From positions 1,736,001-1,800,000 of the forward strand of contig CP136491.1 of assembly GCA_032768795.1 (NCBI GenBank): a stretch of 64,000 nucleotides of DNA, written 5' to 3'. Within the stretch, counting starts at the first letter, position 1. Each line of letters starts with the position of its first letter. The DNA comes from Tremella fuciformis. Lineage: Eukaryota > Basidiomycota > Tremellomycetes > Tremellales > Tremellaceae. A model generated the notes under the pieces. That model saw nothing but the letters and a program-made list of their open reading frames with translations. It was not told the DNA's origin and made no database searches. This document shows, in pieces, positions 52,957 through 62,693 of the stretch. A program made the translations under genes and the position numbers.

Positions 52957-53584
52957 TGTTACGACCCTGCACACCGCCCACCTGCAACACCGCCAGCCTT
53001 TGCCACTGCAGGTCGTAACACCGATCACCAACCGTCCACCCAATCAACACCGATCACCAAACTCCGTTCACTCGATCATCACCGCCGTTTGCCTGAGCAC
53101 AACCAACCCCTTGGACGACGCACCCAAGCATTCACCTGAACACCAAACTGTTCATGCAAACACCCTGAGCGCTCAGTGAACAGGAGAAGTTATTACTGGA
53201 AGGGGAAGTGGTCACTTGAACGGAAGGACAATTCATGTGAACGCCCAAGCGTTCACCTGAACAGGTCAGAGGCATATATAAGACCGCGCGTTCAACCCCA
53301 AGGATCCTTTTCCCAAGGATCAATTCTATCAATCTAGACAGTCATACGTTACACCCTAGTCCTAGAGCCTTGCACTTGACTTTATCATCGTTGCTCGCTC
53401 CGCCACCTCCGCTCGCCACGACGCCTATCTCCGTGTGAGGCCAGTCCTACCTTTGCCGTCGACCAAGTCACGAGGTTCAGTGGTTGTACCCACTTCGCCC
53501 TTGGTACAACCCAAGCTCGCCACGTACGACCGCCGCCGTCTACTTGTCACCGGACATCAAGGCCGCCGGGTTCGAGTTGTAACA
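52957..53584. mobile_element. Solo LTR, 628 bp
   Basis: Begins TGTTACGACC and ends GAGTTGTAACA (TGTTAC/GTAACA inverted ends). The target duplication CGATG is at 52952-52956 and 53585-53589. It contains repeated TTCACCTGAAC-type palindromic units (53110-53270) and a TATATAAG box at 53274. Probably Ty3-like. Confidence 0.85.
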
Positions 53585-53586
53585 CG

Positions 53587-54594
53587 ATGAGCCCTTCTTC
53601 CGCACACTGGAAGCAGGAGGAGCAAGATTGTCACGAATGACACCAAAGCTAAGTCCCGAAGACCGAGCAGGACCGAGCCAAAGGAACGTGAGTCGAGCCC
53701 TCGTCGGCACTCGCCAAAGCTCACCACAACTCGTCAAGACCGACCCACGTGAAATTACCGCATTCGTCGGACAAAAGGATGCATCTCACGCACAGCTAAG
53801 TCCCGTCGTCACCGCAGCTCTTGTTGACAGCAAGGAACTCTTTGAGACTCGCCGTGCTCGCCATGCTCGCCCTCAAAGAACAATAGGCCTCCTCGATGCT
53901 TACTCAGCGAGCTCGCCGGATGCGGCAAACTCGACTAAGGGAAACGAGAGAACAATGAGCTCGACGAGCATGGCCAAAACCTTGTCGAGCTCGCAGAGAC
54001 AGAGTCGCAGAATCGACGGACGGGCTGTAGGATACATAAGGCTTGCAGAGCCCTCGTAGAACTCCAGTACTCTCGCAATTGAGTTGCATGGGACTACTCC
54101 CTCACTTACTCTCTCTCGCTCCGTCCCGCCGACAGCTGCTAAGGTCTAGCACTTGTTGGTCCGCCTTGCCTTGCCTCGCCTTGCCTAGTCAACCTCGGCT
54201 ACCCTTGTCGACACTCGTTGAGGCTCTACGAGTCCTCCGAGCCCTTGCCCTCGCCCTTCTCTCCTAGTCTCGCCCAGCCTCGCCGAAGTCGAAGAGTCTC
54301 GGTCACCCAGTGACGGGCCTTTGGACAGAGACAGAGAGGTATCGTGACAAAGATGTAGACATGAACAACTTGGAAGAGGCAGGTGAGGGTAGCACTGCTA
54401 GGGACAGCAAGGATTGGGTCGACCGAGGCTCAGATGAGGACTTCAAGGTCAAACAGGAGGATACAAAAGACTTTGAGGAGACAGAGGCCAGACTGGTGTT
54501 TTTTCCTGAGGAGCTTCTTTACAATCACAATGCATTGAATAACATCAGCCCTTATCCAAGCACAGAAGACAGACAACACAACAATGACAAGTGA
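53587..54594 (+). pseudogene. Acidic reading frame interrupted by a solo LTR
   Basis: ATG 53587 opens a 14-codon segment to 53628. After the 721-bp LTR and one copy of its target duplication, the same frame resumes at 54355 and runs to 54594. Together that is 93 residues, strongly acidic (SDEDFKVKQEDTKDFEETEA). The 628-bp solo LTR abuts the start codon. The end has a GTGAGT 5' splice-like site (54591), and a 42-bp intron (54591-54632) would join it in frame to the family protein that follows, which lacks its own ATG. That link is a hypothesis; it could instead be an old transposon fragment. Confidence 0.5.
53629..54349. mobile_element. Solo LTR, 721 bp
   Basis: Begins TGTCACGA and ends TCGTGACA, perfect 8-bp inverted ends. 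The target duplication AAGAT is at 53624-53628 and 54350-54354. It is unlike the other two solo LTRs in sequence, so it comes from another family. Confidence 0.87.
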
Positions 54595-54642
54595 GTTGCC
54601 TGCTTCCAAGCGCATTATCACAAGATACTGAGCCAGGTAGAC

Positions 54643-55485
54643 TTGTTTGTACCAGGCTCAAGCCGCCAGAATTTGTCCTGCTCCCGCCCACCAATTAACA
54701 ATTTTGTGCTGGGTCGAATTTCTCCCGCCAAATTCAGAGAGCTGGCAGACGAGTGCGTCTCTTCGCTTGTGCGGGAGGCTGATCTTGATCTGCGCCCTCC
54801 AGATGGAGTGACAGTGGGGATGGTTGCCCGGAGCCCGACAATCTGGACTGAACGAAAGGATCGAACCGAGAACACCATTCTCGGCTTTACAGTGACGTAC
54901 TCTTGGCACGATCAGCAGTGTGGCGCTCATATACTTGGCGAGCAAAGGTTTTACGGCACGTCTGTAAATACAGGCAGAAGCTACATGACCGCTTTGTCCG
55001 ATGCTGTGGACACACTCCTGGAAGGCCTTGCCAAGACAGCTGTAGAGCCAGGCCAAGATCTGTGCGACCGCATCAGGGACGATATCCTCTCTCGACTCAA
55101 CGACAGTGCTGCAGTGCCAGATGATGTGCTGAGGTTGCGCTCCATCAGACCGCCAGTACTCAGCGATCTGCAAGCGTCCGTCAAGCTTCATCTTACTGAG
55201 GATAGTAGTCAGACTCGACCCCGCAGCCCATCGGGCAGCTTCAAGTGGGTTGATGGTTATAGGCTTGCGGCTCAGGTGACTTTCAAAGGCAGGACGTGGA
55301 GACCTGACACGATGCGATGGACCAGCATCTTGCCAGGGAACAAGATGTCCTGGAGGTTCCCTCTCCATAGGGCGAACTTTACCAACTTTTCCATTCCCCA
55401 ACAGGTGCGTGCGCAACCTGACCTGTTTCTCCAACCCGTAGCCCCTGCGGGGCTGGGTCCGAATGTGCAAGGCCAATCAGTCTGA
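54643..55485 (+). CDS. Unknown paralogous family, member 7 (N terminus uncertain)
   Basis: The frame to 55485 has no ATG before 54820, inside a conserved block, so the real first exon must lie upstream. The visible part has the family core: helix FRELADECVSSLVREADL, strands (ILGFTVTYSWHDQQCGAHI), helix YMTALSDAVDTLLEGLA, helix LCDRIRDDILSRLNDSA, then strands ASVKLHLTED and YRLAAQVTFKGRTWRP. Its order matches members 1 and 3 best. It sits directly beside the LTR nest and may have lost or altered its promoter and first exon through those insertions. Function is unknown. Confidence 0.55.
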   Translation: MFVPGSSRQNLSCSRPPINNFVLGRISPAKFRELADECVSSLVREADLDLRPPDGVTVGMVARSPTIWTERKDRTENTILGFTVTYSWHDQQCGAHILGEQRFYGTSVNTGRSYMTALSDAVDTLLEGLAKTAVEPGQDLCDRIRDDILSRLNDSAAVPDDVLRLRSIRPPVLSDLQASVKLHLTEDSSQTRPRSPSGSFKWVDGYRLAAQVTFKGRTWRPDTMRWTSILPGNKMSWRFPLHRANFTNFSIPQQVRAQPDLFLQPVAPAGLGPNVQGQSV

Positions 55486-55711
55486 AGCGGCGCTCCGACC
55501 GCCCTCAGGAACGGAGAGATCTCCAGCCCCGGTTTTTGATACAGTGTGATGCTCCAACCCAATTCTCCCAGTGAGCCATCAGTAACCTGGCAGTCGGTCA
55601 GGCTCGCTCGACTAGACCCTTGACACATGCATTCTGTGATTATTTTGGCCGCCTCCACTTGCAGATGACGACCTTTTGATCTTCGCCTCGACCCTCTACT
55701 CCACAATGACC

Positions 55712-56983
55712 TCACCTGGTCATCTGCTTCTTTTGCTGCTTGCGCATCTCGCGCTTCTTCTCGAGCTCCTCGCGCTTCTTGAGCTCCTGCTCCGTCATGG
55801 CCGCCCGCTCGAGGCGCTTCTTCTCGGCGCGCTTTTCGTCCGCCGTGGGCTCGGGGGGCTTGTCCTGCGCGACTAGTTTCTTGTACTCTGCACTGAGCTC
55901 GGTGTCGACCTGCTGGCGGGTGCGCTGGAGCTTGCGCGTGACCTCGGGCTTGACGACGCCCGGCTTGCCAAGCAGGTCAGCGACGTTGAGCGCGACTTGG
56001 GTCCAGGCGTTGACAGCGGATTGCGCAGCGGCCGAACGGGGCTTGTAGATGCTCAGGACGACCGCGCGTGACTTTTCGCGTGTGGTCTGCGCGCCACGGC
56101 GGGGCTTGGTGGCCGGCTGGTCGGTGACGAGGAAGAACTTGAGCGAGCGGGTGGCCACGTCGGACTGGAGGAGCTCGGCGATACCGATGTTGGGCGTCTT
56201 GAGGAGGAGGTCGGAGCACTCCGAGTGCTCAGTCAGCAAGGCGTGCGTGGGCGGGATGGACGGCGTCGATTCGTGCAGCTTGGGGAAGGTCTGCCCTCAG
56301 CACCCAACTCGCGATATTTGCGCAGAAAAGCTTACAACGTCGTAGCGCTGCTGCCTGACCTGCCTGAGGGCATTCTTACTGATGACACCCCAAACGCCCA
56401 CGCCCTCGCCCTGGACACCCTCCTCGCCCCGACCCAGCGTGAACTCGAGGGTGAGCGTCTCGCTCGCATCGTACGTCGGCTCAAGGATCAGGTTGAGCAC
56501 ATGCCGACCGAGACCGACGATATCCTGGATAGGCCAGAGGGTGATGGTGGCGTGCAGCCAGAGCACGTTGCGGCGACCAGTGGCGAAGATCAGCTGCTTC
56601 GACGGGGAAGAAGCGACGAGCGGCCGGACACGGGCGAACTGCGCGTCGAGGAGGCTTCGCAGAGGAGACGCTCTGCACTGAGTCAGCGTGTCGTCTTCTG
56701 CCAACTCGCGGGGAGCTCACGTCGCCTTAGCACGGTAATTGTTCAACAGCTTCCCGATGAAGAACAGCGCGAGGTACAGCAGACATACACCCGCGACGAT
56801 CCCCTCTCGCCAGAACTCTTTCGGGCGGAAGACGAACATCTTCCAGCGGTATTCGAGACCGTCGTACTCCCGAGGGAGGGCCGTCGCAGGAGGCGGCATG
56901 ATCATGTTGAGGAAGTTCAAGATAGGGTGAGGGGCAGCCGCCCCTTCGACCCCAGCAGGGGCTGCAGCGTCGGGCGTGGACAT
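55712..56983 (-). CDS. CCDC47-like ER membrane protein (DUF1682)
   Basis: Three exons (56983-56721, 56672-56336, 56290-55712; introns 48 and 45 bp) encode about 392 residues. The N terminus has one membrane segment (EGIVAGVCLLYLALFFIGKLL). A globular DUF1682 region follows (NVLWLHATITLWPIQDIVGLG, ETLTLEFTLG). The protein ends in a highly charged KKREELEKKREMRKQQKKQ helix. This is the layout of CCDC47, which in animals is part of the PAT/multipass translocon complex for membrane-protein insertion in the ER and contacts ribosomes through its C-terminal tail. The same role here is inferred. Confidence 0.85.
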
Positions 56984-57180
56984 GGCGACTAGATAGGTAG
57001 ATGAGATGCGATGTAAAGAGAAAGACGGGCAAAGAGTGGGGAGAGGCTGGAACCGTATCCGGCAAGTCGGGTCGATTTCGCCGGACCCTGAATTCCAATT
57101 CGCCATCATGAACACTGCATAGTGGCACTTTATGACTGCACTACGCTTTGCATCGCACTACGAACACTACCAAAACAGCC

Positions 57181-59205
57181 TTATGCCATGGTGGCCACGG
57201 TGGACGGGACGTCCGTGATGGCCGGACCAGAGCCCAAGAGATGCGTCAAGCGCTTCTCGGCGATCCTCACGGCCTCGTCGCGGACTTCGCCTTTCTTGCC
57301 CGCCTCCAAGCGGATAGGCGCGGAGCCGTCGTCCAGACCGAGCTGCTTGTCGGTCCAGATGGGGCTGACGGGGATGGCGTCGGGCATGCCAACACCAGCA
57401 CGACCGCCAACGGCCACCCAGTCGGGGGTGCGCTTGAGGTCGAGCGTATTGAACACCGTGTCGAGGGATGACACGAGGTGGGCGATCTGCTCGGTTGTGT
57501 GGCCGGGAGTTGGGGTGATGCGCAAGCGCTCCTCGCCCCGGGCGACAGTGGGATAGTTGATGGACTGGACATAGATGCGGTGCTTGGCGAGTAGCATGTC
57601 CGACGCCTCTTTGGCGAGCTGAGCATCGCCAACGAGCACGGGGATGATGTGCGAGGGATTCGGCACGACGGGAATGCCCAGGTTCCCGAGCTGCGACTTG
57701 ACTTCACGGGTGTTGAGCTGCTGCAAGCGACGGTCACCCATGAACTCGCGCTGGTAGGCGATGGAAGCCTGAGCACCGGCGACGACGGCGGGGGGAAGAG
57801 AAGTGGTGAAGATGAAGCCTGGAGCGTACGATCGGACGACGTCGACAAGATCGGCAGATCCAGCGATGTAGCCACCGACTACGCCCCATGCCTTACCAAG
57901 AGTGCCAGTGATGATGTCAATGCGGTCCATGACAGAGCCCTTGATCGGCTCGGCCGATCGCGAGGTAGCGTGGTGAGCCTCAAAGTCGAGATGCTCGGCG
58001 ACACCGGCACCCGAAGGGCCGTACATGCCTACGGCGTGCACTTCGTCTAGGAAGGTAATGGCGCCGTATTTGTCGGCGAGATCGCAGATGGCTTCAATGG
58101 GTGCGATGGATCCGCACATCGAGTAAACAGACTCGAAGGCGATAATTTTTGGGGTTTCCTTTGGAACAGCTTGAAGTTTCGCCTCAAGATCGACGAGGTC
58201 GTTGTGTTTCCAGATGACCTTCTTCGCACCTGAGTGGCGGATACCTTGGATCATCGAGGCATGGTTCATCGAGTCGGAGAAGATGACACAGCCGGGAAGT
58301 TTGGAGCCGATGGTGGCGAGACAGGCGTCGTTGGCGACGTAGCACGAGGAGAAGACAAGTGCCGCCTGCTTTCGATGGACCGAGGCAAGCTCGTCTTCCA
58401 GGGAAAGGTGCAATGCACCGTTACCGGCGATGTTGCGTGTTCCACCTGCACCAGCACCGTATCGGTTGAGCGTGCGCTTCATCGTGTCGAGTACGACTGG
58501 ATTCTTGCTCATACCCAGGTAGTCGTTGGAACACCACACGTCGACTTCATCTTTCGTATTGGCGGTATGGGCTACGGGGAACTTGGCCGCCAGTCGATTG
58601 ATATTATTGAAGTAGCGGTACGACCTGCTGTCAGTGGTGTCGATAGAGTATTCCGGACGGCTCACTTGTCCTGGTGCTTCTTTTCCAACTCGGTCTCGTA
58701 AAAGGCACCGTAGTTGAAGACACCCTGCCTGACGGCCGGCTTAGCGGCGGCCGAGGGATTGACCCCCATGGACATCTTCTTGACATCCGCCTCTTTCTGC
58801 GCGACGGCAGCAGCCTCGCGGGCAGCCTTGGCATGGGGGCACTTGCCAGAAGGTGTGCCGGCGGGGTCAAAGGGGATGTGCTTTGCCTGTTTTGTGGGTC
58901 AGCCAATGAAAACGCCGGTAGTAGACCCGCCGATCTGGCCGCCGAAGCGCCGACGATCCGGCCGCGCCGCGACTCACCTTGTGAATCTCCTCGATCTCCT
59001 TTTGGGCGGCGACGCTGGCGTACGACCTGGCGGCGGCGATGGAGGCGAGCTTGGGACCCATCATGGGGCACTGCATGGCCGTGGCGGTCAAGCTGGAGAC
59101 ATTGTTGGTGGTCGTCCCGGCTGCGAGACCCCTGAGGGAGTTGGCGGTGGAGTGACCGAGGAAGGGGCAGACGTTGGAGTAGCGAAGGAGCTGTGTGACC
59201 TGCAT
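57181..59205 (-). CDS. HEM1: 5-Aminolevulinate synthase, mitochondrial
   Basis: Three exons (59205-58978, 58886-58666, 58624-57181) give about 630 residues. The N terminus is Ser/Arg/Ala-rich, fitting a mitochondrial presequence, and contains three Cys-Pro heme regulatory motifs (NVCPF, MQCPM, GKCPH). The catalytic core has [43 protein letters not shown] and the PLP-binding Lys in TGTLGKAWG. It condenses glycine with succinyl-CoA, the first and rate-setting step of heme synthesis. The CP motifs suggest control by heme of import or activity, as known for other eukaryotic ALA synthases. It is divergent from ELP2. Confidence 0.95.
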
Positions 59206-59818
59206 GTTGACGGTGGGAGGAATGAAGAGAGTATGGAGAGAAGTCGAGAGAGATGTAATTTGGCTGGTGGTCGATGCTGGGGAGGACCAAGAGTGATGGA
59301 CCCTGAACGTAAAAAGGGGACAAGGCGGAAGAGCAGAGGCCGGTCCCTCCAATGACATCCAACCGATTTACCCTGCCACATGGTGGTCAGCAACTCAAAC
59401 TCGACAACGTCGCATAGACAACTCGCAGTCGTAACATGCTAACCACTGTGGTCAGGAGACATACTGCGAGTCATCACTCCAACACCTCGACTCGTTGCCA
59501 TGCATACCGTATCTGAGGACCGCACGACCATCCTTAGGCCTAGACGGATTCTCTAATCACGTGACCGGCCTCCACCCTAGATGATCTTCGGCTCGTAATT
59601 TCGGCCGGTGTCAGCCCCTCGAGCATCTCCTTCTCCATCTTCTCTGCTCACGCAGCTTCCTCTCGACTGCATAGGGAAGCGGGGCCATCTTTAGTCCCGC
59701 GAAGAGGCACAGAAGAGATCCTGCCAAGACCTACAGCTCAAACAGGAAGCAAGGCCGAGATCAACGCTCTTAACCGGTCCGACGCCGAACCCCAAAGGTC
59801 GCTCGCATCAAGCAGAGC
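59206..59818. promoter_or_regulatory. Divergent upstream region of ALA synthase and ELP2
   Basis: 613 bp between two start codons in opposite directions. It presumably holds both promoters. ATCACGTGACC at 59557-59567 contains an E-box-like CACGTG palindrome; no heme- or oxygen-response site could be assigned. Confidence 0.5.
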
Positions 59819-62600
59819 ATGAGGGTCGAGAATGTCTACACGGCAGTAGGGGCCAACAGGTCCTCGGCGTGCTGTGCGGTCGGCTCATCCGGGGTGGTCG
59901 CATTTGGAGCGGGCCGGTTCGTGGCTCTGTGGGAGGCAGAGGTGACTGAACAGAGCATGGGATGATGGGATTTGCTGATGGCAGGCCGGACCGAGTAGAG
60001 GGATCCGGCGCACACTACCGGGACACGGAGCAGAGGTCACCACTGTCAAGCTCTTGTCGTCTCAACAAGACCGCGAAGAGCTCATTAGTGGAGATGCCGC
60101 TGGGGAGGTCCGTATTTGGGACGTGACGCCAGACGGGGAACAGGTCGGCTAGGTGCTTTGTACTTCAGCATGGCAGCTGAGGGTTTAGTACCAGTCGATC
60201 TCGGCATTTCAAGCCCATCCATCCTCTTCCATCTCGGCCATTGGCGTCCCACCTGCAGGCGACGGGCCCTTAGCAGGCCACTTCCTCACGGGCGGCTCCG
60301 ATGGCAACGTAAAGGTCTGGAAGAGAGCAGGAGGCAAAGCAGAATTGGTGCAGACGGTCAATCCCAAGGGCAAGCTCCCGCTTGATCTCGCGTTATCCTA
60401 TCTTCCTGGCGGACAAGGTACGTCGAGTCGCGTAGCATACCCCGGCTTATAGCAGCTCCCGTCCTCGTGATTGCCTGCACCGACCGGCGCATACAGATCT
60501 GGACATGGCGGCAAGGACAATTCTCCTATGCCCTCTCGCTGGAAGGCCACGAGGACTGGGTGCGCTCATTGTCAATCACACCATATCCCTCATCCTCCAC
60601 ATCCACCACTTCCGACCTCTTACTCGCATCTGGCTCTCAAGACAACTTTATACGTCTGTGGCGGATATCCCCGTCGGATCCGCCTCCAAGCAATGGAGCC
60701 TCGACCGCTGGTGCCGACTCGCTTGACATGCTCGACGAGTTTGAGCAGCGCCTGGCTTCAGAGTCCGGTGCTGTTCAGATATCCACGAAAGCACACGTTC
60801 TTGCTCTGCCCGAAGGCCGATGGTCGATCACCCTGGAAGCCCTTTTGGTCGGACACGAAGCTGGGCTGACGGACGTCAACTGGTCTCCGCGCGCATGTAC
60901 ATCATTCCCCACTCCACGCCTGCTCTCCACTGCGCGGGACAACTCGCTGGTGATATGGCAGCCGTCCGATCCAAGCGGTTTATCTACGACTGACGGGATA
61001 TGGGTCCCAACACACCGATTCGGCACAATAGGCGGTCGAGGATTGGCCTTTTTCGGTGCGCAATGGGGCAACGACGGCGACAGCGTGATTGCCACCGGTT
61101 GGAATGGCGGCGTGGAGAGATGGACAAGGGCAGGAGTGGCAGGACAGGAAGTGTGGGAACCTTCCGCCGGGCTCAGTGGCCACTATGGCGATGTGCAGAG
61201 CATAAGCTGGGACTCGCACGGAGACTACCTGGTCTCTGTCAGGTGAGCTATTCCACCTGGTTCCGGTAGAGAGTGCAAGCTGATGGACAGCTCGGACCAG
61301 ACCAGCCGCATCCATGCCGAGACCTCGCGAGAGGGCAGCAGGCGGTGGGGGGAGATCGCCCGTCCGCAGATCCACGGCTACGACATGACCGACGCGGCTT
61401 TTCTCTCGCCTCTGCGATTCATCAGTGCTGCCGATGAGAAGCTTTTGCGAGTCTTCGACGCGCCCGGCGGATTTGTGCAGTCCTTGAGCAGTCTGGGAGT
61501 CCTGGACACGCAGGAGTCAGCGATAGATCCTGTACGCCTTCGTTTGTATGGGGACGAGAGCGTAGCTGATCATGCAGGAGAGCAGGCCGAAAGGCGCGAC
61601 CGTCCCGCCACTTGGCCTGTCAAATAGAGCTCTTGGCAAGGGTGAGACGTTCATGCTCGCGTCGTCCTAGCTGATCATAGATCTCGACGCCACCGACGTG
61701 CCTACTGCCAACCAAGCGGTCCATTCGGTCTCTCGAGCGTTCTCCTCCCTTCCGACCGAGGAAGAACTCGCCTCCACGACCCTGTGGCCCGAAGTGGAAA
61801 AGGTCTACGGGCACGGGTACGAAGTGCGTCTCTTCCCGACTACATACGAGTCCAACTAATGACAGCTCGTGGCGTGTGCAGCCTCGCACGACGGCAAAGT
61901 CGCCGCCACGGCCTGCCGAGCGTCCTCGGCAGAGCACGCCGTTGTCCGTCTCACCTCGACTGATACGTGGGACGCCCTGGGCGCACCATTGTCCGGGCAT
62001 ACGCTCACCATCACCCGTATCGCCTTTAGCCCAGACGACTCGCGCATCCTCACCTCTTCGCGAGACAGAGGATGGAGGGTGTTTGGCCGCACGGGCGACG
62101 AGACCTTCGTGCCGCTTGCGGCGGAAGAGAAGGCGCATGGCCGCATGGTGCTGGACGCGTGTTGGCTGCCGGGCGGAAAGGCCTTCGCTACTGCCTCAAG
62201 GGACAAGACGGTGAGCTACCATAGCTCTCAACGCGGCAAAGCTGACATGCAGGTCAAGCTGTGGAGCGCTACGGACGAAGAGGGCAAAGCGTGGGTGTTG
62301 AGAGGGACGATCAAGCTGCCTGAAGCTGCGACGGCTGTCGATGCGCTCGCTGTGGACGGCAAGGTGTTACTGGCTATTGGTACAGAGAACGGCGGGGTAG
62401 AGCTGCATACCCTGTCGGAGGGGCTGGACAGTACGGCCAGTCTTCAGGTGAACAAGGGGGACGGCCATGTGGGCGCCGTGAACAGGCTCGCCTTCAGGCC
62501 CAGGCCAAGCGAGGGCGGTGGGAATGGAGATGGGAGGCGGGTGGCGGTGGCCAGCTGCAGTGACGATCGGTCCGTGCGCGTGTACGAGATTCACCTATAA
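59819..62600 (+). CDS. ELP2: Elongator complex subunit 2 (WD40)
   Basis: Nine exons (59819-59941, 59985-60143, 60189-60417, 60456-61242, 61291-61531, 61578-61641, 61681-61823, 61866-62210, 62253-62600; introns 38-48 bp) join in frame to about 812 residues, the usual ELP2 length. Diagnostic blocks are [15 protein letters not shown] at the start, [24 protein letters not shown] with [29 protein letters not shown] and [25 protein letters not shown]. It forms two WD40 propellers and scaffolds Elp1 and Elp3 in the Elongator complex, which modifies wobble uridine in tRNA. It is convergent with ERB1, only 93 bp apart. Confidence 0.93.
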
Positions 62601-62693
62601 CGACATCGCATATAGCATACCCCGCATCTCATATTTATACCGTACAGGGACCGAGACGTACAAGCAGAAGATGCAATGCATGCATGCGCGGCC

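Noticed and set aside
53628..54059. Plus-strand frame of about 143 codons
   Set aside because: It lies almost wholly inside the 721-bp solo LTR and has no Gag or Pol similarity.
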